This document shows, in pieces, positions 1 to 11,444 of a stretch of 64,000 nt of DNA. Position numbers and translations under genes: made by a program. The stretch comes from Letharia columbiana. Its lineage: Eukaryota; Ascomycota; Lecanoromycetes; Lecanorales; Parmeliaceae. The notes below the pieces were generated by a model, which made no database searches, was not told where the DNA came from, and saw nothing but the letters and a program-made list of their open reading frames with translations. Location: positions 572,334-636,333 of the forward strand of contig NW_023501069.1 of NCBI RefSeq assembly GCF_014066305.1. The letters are read 5' to 3'. How positions within the stretch are numbered: the stretch's first letter is position 1; each line of letters opens with the position of its first letter.

Positions 1-840
1 GACGCTTGCCGAGTGATGATTTGATGTGGAACCGTGGAGAGTATATGACGTGGGATCTTGGAGAGCTAAGCCGTGTTCTTGACGATGGTGGCCTTATTGT
101 CGCTTGGTTTCTCCGCAGTGTTCTCCGTAGTATTCTCCGCATTTGCCTGTTATAGTTCCTCCTCTTGCTTCTTCTCTTGTAGAGTATCAGACTGAGTGGC
201 TAGCTGAGTGGCTGACTGAGTGGATGACTGATATAACGTGGGATCTTGGAGAGCTGAGCCGTGTTCTTGACGATGGTGGCCTTGTTACCGCTTAGTTTCT
301 CCGCAGTGTTCTCCGTATTTGCCTGTTGTAGTTCCTCCTCTTACTCCTTAATGTAGTGGGGATGATAGGCTAAGTTACAGTGATGTTCTTCGCTTGCTGA
401 GTGATGATTTGATGTGGAATCGTGGAGAGCATATGACGTGGGATCTTCGAGAGCTGAGCCGTGTTTTTGACGATGGTGGCCTTATTACCGCTTGGTTTCT
501 CCGCAGTGTTCTCCGCATTTGCCTATTATAGTTCCTCCTCTTACTCCTCCTCTTATAGAGTATTAGACTGAGTGGCTAGCTGAGTAGCTGATTGAGTGAA
601 TAACTGATATAACGTGGGATCTTGGAGAGCTGAGCCGTGTTCTTGACGATGGTGGCCTTGTTGCCGCTTAGTTTCTTCGTAGTGTTCTCCGCATTTGCCT
701 GTTGTAGATCCTCCTCTTGTTTAACTGAGTGCGAGGGTATCGAGGGTAAATATGTTCATATTGGTGGAATTGGTAGAATTGATAAAATTGATAGAATTGA
801 TAGAATTGATAGAATTAGTAGAATAGTGAAAGAAGAATAG
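1..840. repeat. Higher-order tandem minisatellite
   Basis: A block of about 80 bp containing GGGATCTTGGAGAGCTGAGC and a downstream TTTCTCCGCAGTGTTCTCC-like segment recurs near 46, 234, 433 and 611, at spacings of about 188, 199 and 178 bp. Copies 1 and 3 share one flank (GAGTGATGATTTGATGTGGA) and copies 2 and 4 share another, so the real unit is an A-B pair of about 385 bp repeated twice. Short GAGTGGCT/GACTGAGT repeats sit between the blocks (about 190-230 and 567-605). One short ORF (637-840) crosses the last unit; its tail is only the translation of an ATTGATAGA microsatellite, so I do not call a gene. Confidence 0.85.
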
Positions 841-1290
841 TTATACAAATAGGTGGAAGGATTATTATCCGATCCCGGACGCGTTTGATATGATTATAAT
901 ATTTTGAATGTTAGTTTAACCCACCTATCGCTGACTTAGAAGAAGTATATAGGGAAGAACATATTCGTTTAGGCTCTTTTTAAGAGCTTTTTAACGCGTT
1001 TATAAGTAGTAGTAGATAGCTGTTAAGCTCGCTTACGGCCTCGATTGCTAGCAGTAACAGATTCGTCGAGAGGTAATCTAAGGGCGTCAGTAAGGGGCTC
1101 TAATTAGGCGAGGGGTATCGAAGATGATTATATTTATATTAATGAAATTGATAGAATTAATAGAATTGATAGAATAGTAAAAGAATAATAAATAGATAGA
1201 AGGATTATTATTATTTAATTTCGAACGCGTCTGGTATAACTATTATAATTATTATATTTAAATATTCATTTAATTTATTAATAGTAGGCT
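772..1290. repeat. Duplicated segment, second copy RIP-like
   Basis: The stretch 772-936 (ATTGATAGA repeats, then GGAAGGATTATTATCC, then GGACGCGTTTGATATGATTA) recurs at about 1128-1290 as a more AT-rich version. Where the first copy reads CCGATCCCGGACGCG the second reads TTTAATTTCGAACGCG, and most differences are C-to-T or G-to-A. This is what RIP does to one or both members of a duplicated pair. The second copy marks the left border of the AT island. Confidence 0.7.
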
Positions 1291-4200
1291 AAACTTTATA
1301 ATTTTTATAGCGTTAGAAAGCGTAAAGCGAGCTTTATAATTTGAGGAGTTATGAAGTAACTGTATATATCGTAAGCTGAGTACTTTAAAGTGTAAAATAT
1401 CTATATATAAATTTTTAATAAGGGAGGCGTGGGAGAGCTATCGGGCTGATTTAGCCGGTCTAATTAAAGAGCGTAGCGAATTCAAATTAATGATTGGCTG
1501 CACATACAAATTTAAGATTTTCAAGCTCAGCTCTATCTTATTCTTTTATATATACTGATATTATAATAATAAAAAGAATTTTTAAGAAAGAAGAGAGTAA
1601 ATTAGAAAAGAATAATATTAAATATTTATTATTAAACTAATTAATATTATATAACTAAAATCTTATTAAAATAAAATATTATTTAAAAATAAATTAAATT
1701 TAAATATTAATTAGAAAGCTAATTAGAAAAAGAGGTTAATTTCTTTTTTATTAATATATATTATAGATTTATATATAAGCGCTTCTTTCTATATTTTAAA
1801 TATATTTTAAATATTTATAACTATATATATACGCCTTCTTTTATATTCTATATATTTTAATATTCTTTATATATATAATATATTTATTAAAAATAATCTT
1901 ATTAATCTAATTAATTTCTATTTAATTTTATATTTATTAATTATAAGAAAAGCTCTTTATTCTAATATTATAATTTTATTAATTTATTATTTTTAAATAT
2001 CGAGTTATTTATAGTTTATAATTAATTTACTTACTCTCTTTTTTTCTTCTATTATAAAAATAGAAGAAGATATTATTTCTTTTTCGCCTTTATCTATAAC
2101 GAATTAATTATTATTTTTATAAAATTAAAGATATTAATTTAAAAATAATATTGCTTAATTAAAAGTAAAGAATATAATATTTTAATATTTTAATATTTTA
2201 ATATTTAAATAAAAGATATTATAATATTATTTAAATAAGAGAGAGTTATATTAATAAGAAAGATCTTAAAATTTAAAAATAATCTTAATATAATAAAAGA
2301 TTTAATTTTTATATATAAAAGATTTAAATAATAATTAATCTAATTAATTAAATTATTAAAGCGCTTAAATTAAATTTTAATTTTATATTAATATCTAATA
2401 AAATAGATTTAATAGTTTTAAGATATTAATATATACTCTTATTAATATAATTAGCGATTAAAATATTAATTAAATAAATATAATTTTTAATTTTAATAAT
2501 TAAAATAATATAATAATAAATTAGTATTAATATTAAAGCGAATAAAATATATATTATATTAAATAGAAAAGCGTTAATAGCTAGATTAATTAGAGTTTTA
2601 AATTAATAAAATTAAATATTAATTCTATATTAATATTATTATATATTTTTAAATATATAATTATTAATTATAATATTAATTAGAAAAAGTTAGTTTTTAA
2701 TTTAAAATATCGAGAATAATATAGCGATATATTATTAAGAAAATATAAGTTTCTATTATAGCGAGAAGATAGAATTTATATATTAAATATTAATTTTATT
2801 TTATTTTTAATACTTTATTCGTTTATATATCTCTTTTAATTTCTCTTTAAACATCTTAATTTTAAAATATTAATTAAATCTCTATTTAGTATAGATCTAG
2901 CTTTCTTAATTAACGATATTTAATATAAGATATTAATAAATATATTTCGATATAAAGATAGTAATAAATCTTATTTTCTTTTTAATATTAATAATAAAAA
3001 ATAAAAAATATAATAATAAATAAAGATAATATAGATTATATAGAATTAGTTTAAATCTAATAGCGATCGTTAGCTTATTTATTAAGGCTTAAAAATTAGA
3101 AAATTCTAGAAATAAATATAATTTAATAAATATACGCTTATTAATTTTAAGAAGTTATATATTATTTATTATTATTATAATAAGATTTTAATTTATCTAT
3201 TTATAGATTATAGAATAAGCGATATAAAAGTATATATTAAATTTAAGAAATATATTAAGAAATTTAATTTAAGTAGTTTATAATAAATAAATCTAGTTAA
3301 TAATTATAAAAATTAGATATATTTCTAAATTAAATAATATAAATTATTAATAAATAGAACGATAAATAGAATATCTAGCTTACTATTTATTCTAGAAAAA
3401 ATAATATTAAAATTCTCTTATAATATTAGAAAATCGAAAGTTTATACGCGAAGACTTCTCGAAATAATTTTATCGCTAAATTATAAATATTAATATTTTA
3501 TTTATAATTATTAATAATTCTAAAATATTATAATTTTTATACTATTTTGATTTTAATATATAATTAAAGTTAATATCTATTATAAAGAATTAATTAATAA
3601 AAAAAGCTATAGAGCTAGAGATAAGATTATTAAAGAATTTACTTATTAATAATATTAAAGTCTCTTTAATTCTAAATTATTAATTATCTTATAATTATTA
3701 ATTATTTATAATAATTTTAATCTTTTTATTAATATTAATTAATAATAATATAAGATTTTTATAGATTTTAAATATATTAAAAATAAATATATTAGCTAGA
3801 AACTTATAAGTATTATTAATTTAATTCTTATAAAATATAAGATTTAAATTTATATATTTAAATTTATAATTAATAACGCTAATAATAATAATATACTCTT
3901 TAATAATTTAATTAATTATTTTTTTATTTTTATAATAGATAACTCGCTTAATATTAAAGAATTTAAATTTTTAAATTATTTATAATATATTTCTTATATA
4001 GTATATATTATTTAATTAATTTTAAAAGAATTTTTAAATAATATTAGAGTTATTTTAATAAATAACAAATTTTAGAAAAGTTAAGATAATAAAGAAGATA
4101 AGAATTAAGTTTAAATAAGTATAGTTAATTTATTAATAACTCTAATAAAAATATAATATTTTTTATTATTATTTTAATTATTATATTATTAATTATATTA

Positions 4201-7087
4201 AAATTTAAAAAATTATTATATATATTAATATTAATAGCTAGCGTAAAAAAATCTTTTTTATACTATAAATTAAATAACTTTAAAATAAAAATATTTTAAT
4301 ATTAGATAAATATTAATTTTTTAAAAAAAATAATATTATTAGAAACGCTCTTTTAAGCTCTTTTAGAATATTAAGATTTATTAAAATTTAATTTATTAGA
4401 TATTAATTCGCGCTTTACTTCTTTATATTAATATTATATACTTTTTAAAAAATAAATAAATTATTTATTTAAGATTAAATAATAAAAAATAATTATAAAT
4501 AGAAATTATAATCTAGATATCTAAATAATTTTTAATTAATTTCTAATAAATTTAATATTTAATTTAGCTTATTAGATCTTTTTATAAATTTATAAAATTA
4601 ATAAATAAAGAAAAGAAGATTATAATTTATTATATTTTTAATATTTATAATTATCTATTTAATTATATAGATAAAAAGCTCGAAAAATTAAAAAGAAAGA
4701 GAATTCTTTAAAAAAAAAAACCTTTTAAAGTTTTTAAAGCGGCTCGCGAGAAATTAGTTATCTATTATAATTAAATTTAATTAAATTTAGACTATTTATA
4801 TAAATAAGTTATATTTTTATATTTAAATTATAATAATATAAAGTTAAAGAGATTAAATTAAAAGATTAATATTAAAAAGAAATTATAGATAAAGATTTAC
4901 TAAAAAGCGTTTAAAAAGATATTTTAAAATTATTAAAATATTAATATAAGTAGTTAATTATAAAGAGTTAAGCGAATAAGTTAATTAAATAAAAATATAC
5001 TTAATTAAATAATAAAATTTAAGATTAAAAATTTAAATAATAAGAATAAATATAATTAACTTTAGTAATATAGAAGAAATAATAAATCTTCTAATTATTA
5101 TTTTAATTATAATTTTACTTCTAATTTTTATAAAGCTTCTTTTAATAATCTAGCGAATCTTTTAATTTTAAAATAATAAAAAAAATTAAAGCTTAAATAC
5201 GCTATAATCGCTCGAATAGCTTATAATATTCTTTATTCTCTCACGGAGACTATTATATATAAGCGATATTTTTTAATAAATAAAGATATTATAATATTTA
5301 GAAGTATTATTTATTAATAATATTTTATATTCTAATAATAATTCTTTATATAAAATATTAAGAAAATAAGCTTAAATAAATTTAATTTAATTTTAAAAAA
5401 GATCTTAATATATTAAATTAGATTAAAAGAGCTAATAATACTTTATATAAAAACTTAATTAATATTTATAATAATTATATTAATAAAAGTAATAAGCTTA
5501 TAAAAAGTATTTCGATAAATCTAATATTTATAAATTTATTAAGATATATTATTAATACTCTATAATATATAGAGAGATAATTAATAGATTTATAGTTAAA
5601 GAGAATTAATAATAATAGATTTAATCTTAAAAAAGAGATTTAAAATAATTTAGAAAGCGAATTTATTTATAAATAATTAATAAGTTTAATTAGATAGAGA
5701 TAGATTTAAGATATTTAGAAAAATCGAGATAGAGTAGAATAGAAGAGTGAGTTAGAGTTTAAGAGAAGAATAAATATAAAGTCTATTAAGCTTATATAAC
5801 GCGTTAAAGCGAATATATAAATAGAGATAATTATAGAATTTTATTCTTATAATATTTAAAGATCTAAAATTTAGAATATTCTTTTATATTATAATTTTAA
5901 GAAGAAAAATAAAAACGCTTATAGTTCTAATTATTATTCTAATTATTAATATTAATAAAAAGATAAATAACTATATTAAATTATTCTTTATATTCTCTCT
6001 CTCTTAATAAAGAAGAATAAATATATTCTATATATCTTAGTCGGATTATTCTATAAATATAGAAATTCTAATCGAGATATTTTATATATATTTTATACTA
6101 TAATATAATTTTATAAATATATTATATCGTAAAATATATCGTTAAGATTTCGAATCTATATTAGAAAAATAATATGATATCTAACTTTACTTATACTATA
6201 TTCGAGTACGATATAGTATTACTTAATATGAAATATTCTATAAGATATACTATATCTTTTCGACTAGTAATTATATTAGCTATAAAGTCTAGTATAACTA
6301 CGACTATAATATTTAATAAGCTATATACTATATACGCTATCTATATAAGATAAAGAGATAAAGCGAAATTAATAGATTAAGGGGTGAATTTAAATAAATA
6401 TAATAATCTAGTAAATAACTTTAAGACTAAGATTATTAAGTTAATTCTTCTTAAGTACTACGTATAGTATTATTATTTCGAAGCTCTCTTTAATATTAAT
6501 CTTAACGTTATAACGCTCTTTTTAAGCGAATCTAAGTAGTCTAATTATACGAATTCGAAGTCTTTTAATAAAGAGAAGAATACTATAATAGATAATAATA
6601 AAGATAATATATTAATTAAGTAGAATAAGTTATCGACTAGAGATATTTAAAAGATTTCTCTAAATAATAGTCTTTTAAATTTAGATTTTAAGAAAGTATT
6701 AAAAGAATTTAATTAATTAAAGAATACGTAGTAATTAAAGAATATCTAATTAACTTAGTTAAAGATTATTTCTAATATATCTATAGCGAATAATCTTATC
6801 ACGTATATATTAATAATCTCTCGCTTCGAAATCCCCGCTACGAAGATAAAGGAAAAGCGAAAAAAGCCTACGAAAGTAATTATAGAGATACTTTTATTAA
6901 GCGATAAAGAATAATTAGTAAAGAAGATTAAGACTTAATAGCGTAATATTATCGATATAATAATTAAGATAGAATAGATAAGAGATATAATAAGACGTTA
7001 GAATATAGAGATATAAGCGAAGATTTAGAAGATACGATTTAAGGCGGATTAGAAGTAGAGAAATTAATAATATATAATTCTTCTATA
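1100..7087. other. RIP-degraded AT-rich island, left arm
   Basis: About 6 kb of very AT-rich sequence with stop codons in every frame and no supportable gene. CA and TG dinucleotides are almost absent (many 60-base lines have none), while CG survives in GCG, CGA and TCG contexts. That is the classical signature of repeat-induced point mutation, which converts CpA to TpA. The original content was probably one or more transposons, now beyond recognition by eye. From about 6.1 kb towards 7.09 kb the sequence is slightly less AT-rich, suggesting a less mutated or different repeat. Confidence 0.85.
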
Positions 7088-7092
7088 GTAAG

Positions 7093-7265
7093 TGTTAGGA
7101 CCAGCATAGGTGCGATACCAGTATGGGTGAGGTAGATCAAGGATAATAAGGCTACCGAACTATGTATGTGGGAAGGAGGCATGATATAGTAGGAGATGCC
7201 TCCGCCAAGGCCCGCTAGCCATAGGGCTGAGGGCTGAGTGGTGTGTCAAGGGTACGCTCGTAACA
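7093..7265. repeat. Left LTR of the 7.1-8.7 kb element
   Basis: 173 bp beginning TGTTAGGACCAGCATAGG and ending GGTACGCTCGTAACA. It differs from the right LTR by a few substitutions and small indels (for example an extra GAGGGCT near its end), so the insertion is not brand new but is far younger than the surrounding RIP-degraded DNA. Confidence 0.88.
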
Positions 7266-8039
7266 CTACCCCCCCCTCTCAATAGCCATGGCCCCCATGG
7301 CTGGTAGACCGGAGATGCACGCCCATTGCTTGCCCTGTGTCTCCAAACATCCATAGTCCGTGTAGGCCTCGACCGGAGACGATTTGCAGAGGTGTAGTGG
7401 TATTGTCCTGCAGAGATCCTGGAGATATTGGCCATATCTTGCCTGCGTGCCAGCAAGATTCCCCGAGTTCTTCTCCTTGCCATAGTCCTTCGGTAGAATT
7501 GAAGAAAATCCAACGCATGCATTCACCTCCAACACCCGTTGGCAGCCTGGCCTGGGAGCTACACTGTAGATTTGCCCTGTGTCTCCCATGCTCTTGCCAT
7601 CAAAAATCCATCCTCCGTTCTATCTCCTTCGATTCGTAGGGTCTGGTAGGGAGGTAGGAGGTTGGGAAGAATCGAATGTGTTGAATGCCATTTGGTAGCA
7701 GGCTCACTATGTGTGTTGTCGACATGCTCAGTGAAGAGGTCGATATGTGTCGTTTCGGGGCTGTTCCCGTCGCCGTTGTAGCAGGCTCACTATGATGTTG
7801 TCGACATGCTCAATGAAGAGGTCGTACGTTTGCTGCCATTGTAGCAGGCTCACTGTGAGTGTGGGGGTGTTAACTATTTCTTTCGATTCGCTAGCCGTAC
7901 GAATGGTCCAATGCCTTGTTTATCCCTCGACCACTGTTTGCCGAGTCCGATTCGCTATGAAATCGAGTTACCCGTCTGGTGGGCTTACCCAGGGATACGA
8001 TGGCTCAACTTGGTTTCTTGCCAAAGCCCCTGCCAGCGC

Positions 8040-8412
8040 TAGGGATGCGGATGTGTCATATGACACGTGACGTCAGGTCAGACCTACTCGGTCATTTGAC
8101 AGTCATATATAGCCAAATGACCGCACTGCAAAAGGCTTGTAGTAAGGTAAAGCGTGAGATTCGAGGGAAACGGTAGGACTCAGAGGTTATTAGGGCTGAA
8201 ATCTAGTATCACCAGTGATACCATACCAAGCTAGGGATTAATAACGCCAAGCCTCTATTTACTACGCCCGACTTCGTTAGCCTTATATCTTTCACGGTTA
8301 GATACCTACTGTATACGGTTAGCGCTGTCATTTGTCAGGTCAAACGGCCTGTCACCGTATGACCGTCACATGACTGTCATAGGGGTCAAATGTCAGTCAT
8401 TACGCATCCCTA
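8040..8412. mobile_element. hAT-like MITE nested in the LTR element
   Basis: 373 bp with terminal inverted repeats TAGGGATGCGGA at the left and the complement of TAGGGATGCGTA at the right. It is flanked by a perfect 8-bp duplication GCCAGCGC (8032-8039 and 8413-8420). The 8-bp duplication and TAGGG-type ends are typical of hAT elements. Subterminal regions carry many TGAC/GTCA motifs in both orientations (for example GTCATATGAC and GTCATTTGAC), the kind of array hAT transposases bind. No transposase is encoded, so it is a miniature non-autonomous copy. Confidence 0.88.
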
Positions 8413-8508
8413 GCCAGCGCATTTCTTTGAATTCGTCCGCTAATTCGAATGGAGTGTGCCCGAATTACATTTCTCTTCGCCGGGGGGTACGAAGGAGCCT
8501 TATTATAA

Positions 8509-8674
8509 TGTCAGGACCAGCATAGGTGCGATACCAGTATGGGTGAGGTAGAACGAGGATAATAAGGCTACCGAACTATGTAGGTGGGAAGGAGGCATGA
8601 TATAGTAGGGGATGCCTCCTGCCAAGGCCGCTAGCCATAGGGCTGAGTGGTGTGTCAAGGGTACGCTCGTAACA
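8509..8674. repeat. Right LTR of the 7.1-8.7 kb element
   Basis: 166 bp beginning TGTCAGGACCAGCATAGG and ending GGTACGCTCGTAACA, followed directly by the GTAAG target duplication. It is collinear with the left LTR along its full length. Confidence 0.88.
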
Positions 8675-8679
8675 GTAAG

Positions 8680-10640
8680 ATTAAGAGAGATTAAATCTAT
8701 AGTAAGAGACTTTTTACCTCTATAATTAAAAGATTTAAAAAAATTAGAAGTAAGATTAGAAGTAAGACGATTAGATATATAAATATTACATTTTTTTTCT
8801 TTAATTTAAAAGTTCTCCGCCGTCTCCACTCTCTTTATTTAGAGACAAAAATTTATATAAGAAGTTAGAATTTAAGATGAGCTATATAAGATCAAGAGTA
8901 CTATTTCTTCTTATCGATAGATCTCTTTAATATAGAGATCGACTATTTAAAGTTCGTTTATACTTATTTTAAGTAAATCGTCGTCGCTAGTTATCGATTT
9001 TTTATATATATAAATTATTTAAAAATACTTAGTTTAAGTATTAAGCAACTAATAAATTTCTTTTATCTTCTTCACTCTCTTTATCTTCTTTATTCGAAGA
9101 AGAAAATTTATATAAAAAGTTAGAATTTAAAGCGAGTTATATAATATCGAAGGTATTAATTCTTCTTATCGAAGAGTCTCTTTAATATAAAAATCGACTA
9201 TTTAAAGTTTATTTTAAGCTATTATAAGTAAATCGTTATTATTATCTATCGAAATTTATATATAAGATAAGTTTAAAGAAAATTACGATAAATATAATTA
9301 ATTAAAGCTTTCTTTTTAGAATAATACTCTTTATATAATCTCTTTTCTAAATATCTTTACGTCTCTACTAACTTATAAACTTCGCTAACTTATTGTTATA
9401 CTTCTTCTTCTACTTCGAAGTTTATTAGTCTTTATCTTTCTCTTACTAATTATTATATCGTAATAAAAGATTATAAAATATATAATAATAGTCGATTTAA
9501 CGCACCGCGTATTTATATTATATATTATTATTAAAAATAAATCTTAGTTCGATAAGACTAAGCTAGCGTCTCTTTAAGTATATTAAAGATATATTTAATA
9601 TTAATTCGAATACTTAATAGCTTCTTATTAAATCGATAGTTATTTCTATTTTTCGTTTCTAATATCTTATATAATATAATAAGATAGCTAATATTTATAT
9701 AGATCGTATTATTAAGAAAATATTAATTCTAAGTAAAATACTTCTATAATCTTCTACTAAGACTCGTAAAGATAAAGATATACGTATTATATAGGGTATT
9801 TAATTAGCCGACTAGAAGATATATAATCTCTTTATTATTATTATAAATAATATATAAATCTAACGTATATCTCTTCTTTTTATTTTAAAAGACCTCGCTA
9901 TTATATTTCTCTTTAGACTTATATTTTAGAATAATATTAGTTTTATTTATCTTTTCTATAGCCCTAATAAAGCCCTCTTATTTATCGTTATATATACTTT
10001 CTAAGCGTCTCTTTCTAATATCTAATTATCGAATAACTATATTTAAATATCTATAAAGAGAACGATAATTACGCGTTTAATATAGTTATATATATATTCT
10101 TTCGAGATTTTTTATTAGCTAGCGACCTTTAAATAGCTATTATTATTTCTCTTATAATTAAGTCTAAATAAGATTATAAGTAGCTAATTTTAAATAGATA
10201 TCTATAAGAATATATAAAATCTATTTAAGAAGATAATATCTTTCTTTAATTAGGCGAAGGATCTTTCGAAAGCTAAATCTATTTATTCGAGTAAAGCTCT
10301 AAAATCTCTTATTAAATAAGAAAGAAAGAATAATTAAGCTTTAATTAGATCTTTAAGATACTTATTCGTAATACGTAATATCGTTATTTCTTTATAGCCT
10401 CTCGAAGAATAAGAAGATTCTTTATCTCTTAATTATTTTTAGAAGTATAAATACTAAGATATATATAAAAGAGATTTTTTAGTAGTATCTACTTCTAGCT
10501 AATTCGAGATATAGTAGATTATAGAGTAATTATATAGCTGCGTAATAGACAAATAGAGATATTTATTAAGATTACTATTCTACGAAGAAGGCTATACTTA
10601 CTAAGGCCTTATAGCTACATAGATCTATTAAAAATCAGGT
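8680..10640. other. RIP-degraded AT-rich island, right arm
   Basis: This continues the island beyond the LTR insertion. It is AT-rich, stop-dense and poor in CA/TG, with residual CG. GC content rises towards 10.6 kb. No gene can be supported. It contains the degenerate tandem duplication listed separately. Confidence 0.8.
8815..9270. repeat. Degenerate tandem duplication inside the RIP island
   Basis: Two diverged copies about 250 bp apart. Both contain CACTCTCTTTAT, then AAATTTATATAA, then TTAGAATTTAA, then a CTCTTTAATAT segment, then ATCGACTATTTAAAGTT, then TAAGTAAATCGT. Differences are mostly transitions. Origin unknown; possibly subrepeats of a dead transposon. Confidence 0.65.
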
Positions 10641-11444
10641 AAGGTCCTCACGCGAATATATAGGGAAAACAGCTAATGTAGTGTATACACGGTAGAGTCA
10701 AATTGTGGTTGACTCCCTAGTCTGAAACCCCCAAATAGGAATTTTTTTACAATTCTCGCGGCCGCCCCAATGCGCAGCCACTTTTCAGCCCTACAACCCT
10801 TGGAATTTGCTCGACCAACATACGCCTTTGGCGCAACCCTCTACAACATACCGTCAACGAGAGCGCCTGAGGCTTACTATGCAACTTACGACTAGATATT
10901 ATGGGCTTGATGAACTTCCAACGTCGTGCGGGAGGTTTTGGCTGTTATGACAAGACAAATATGGCGGGTCGCTTATGCGCGTAAGCCTTGCACAATCCCT
11001 TCGAGACATTGGAAGCTTCTTATAGAAGAGCACGAAGCTTTAACGCTACGTTTCATGTGCCTTGTTCTACAGGACAGAAAGTTCTAATTTTAACGGTACT
11101 ACATATGGTGCGGAAGATATGATGCTCGCCTTCCCCTTATGATTATGCCACGCATCAGCTTAGTGCGTGGCACGACGATTACTTGATCTCTTCTTTCCTA
11201 CCGCGATTATCTCCCTCTCTTCTTCGCGTTATCATATTGCTTTCCTTGTAAATGTCTCGCTGGATTGGTATGGACACGGGCTTGTTGCACCCACGGACTT
11301 GGTGCAAGAGTGACTATGGTACTTGACTCAACCCATAGCACCTATTTGATAGCTTCTGTCAAGCGCAGCCTGTAGCAAAAATGCTGATGGCTGCTGGATG
11401 TTCTATCTCGATCTTTTAACCACCACTGTGGTCGTCAGTAGGTC
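10641..11444. other. Island border and upstream region of the GT8 gene
   Basis: Base composition returns to normal at about 10.65 kb. A few short mixed-frame stretches are open but show no recognisable protein or splice structure. The last 200 bases are the probable promoter of the glycosyltransferase gene; no clear TATA element was identified. Confidence 0.5.

Larger units (their letters stand above)
7093..8674. mobile_element. Non-autonomous LTR element (TRIM-like), complete
   Basis: Two direct repeats of 173 and 166 bp, both starting TG and ending CGTAACA, bound a 1.24-kb interior. The whole is flanked by a perfect 5-bp duplication GTAAG (7088-7092 and 8675-8679), as made by retroviral-type integrases. 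The interior has only short ORFs with no gag or pol motif, so the element must be mobilised in trans. Unlike its surroundings it has ordinary base composition and abundant CA and TG, so it inserted after the island was mutated. Orientation is unclear; a purine-rich run containing GGGGGG (about 8483-8498) before the right LTR weakly suggests plus. No clear primer-binding site was recognised after the left LTR. Confidence 0.88.

Noticed and set aside
637..840. 67-codon ORF with a hydrophobic start
   Set aside because: It is made of minisatellite plus an ATTGATAGA microsatellite; coding is not credible.
1100..10640. CRISPR array or AT-rich centromere core
   Set aside because: No regularly spaced identical repeats; CA/TG depletion explains the composition as RIP. 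Centromere function cannot be judged from sequence.
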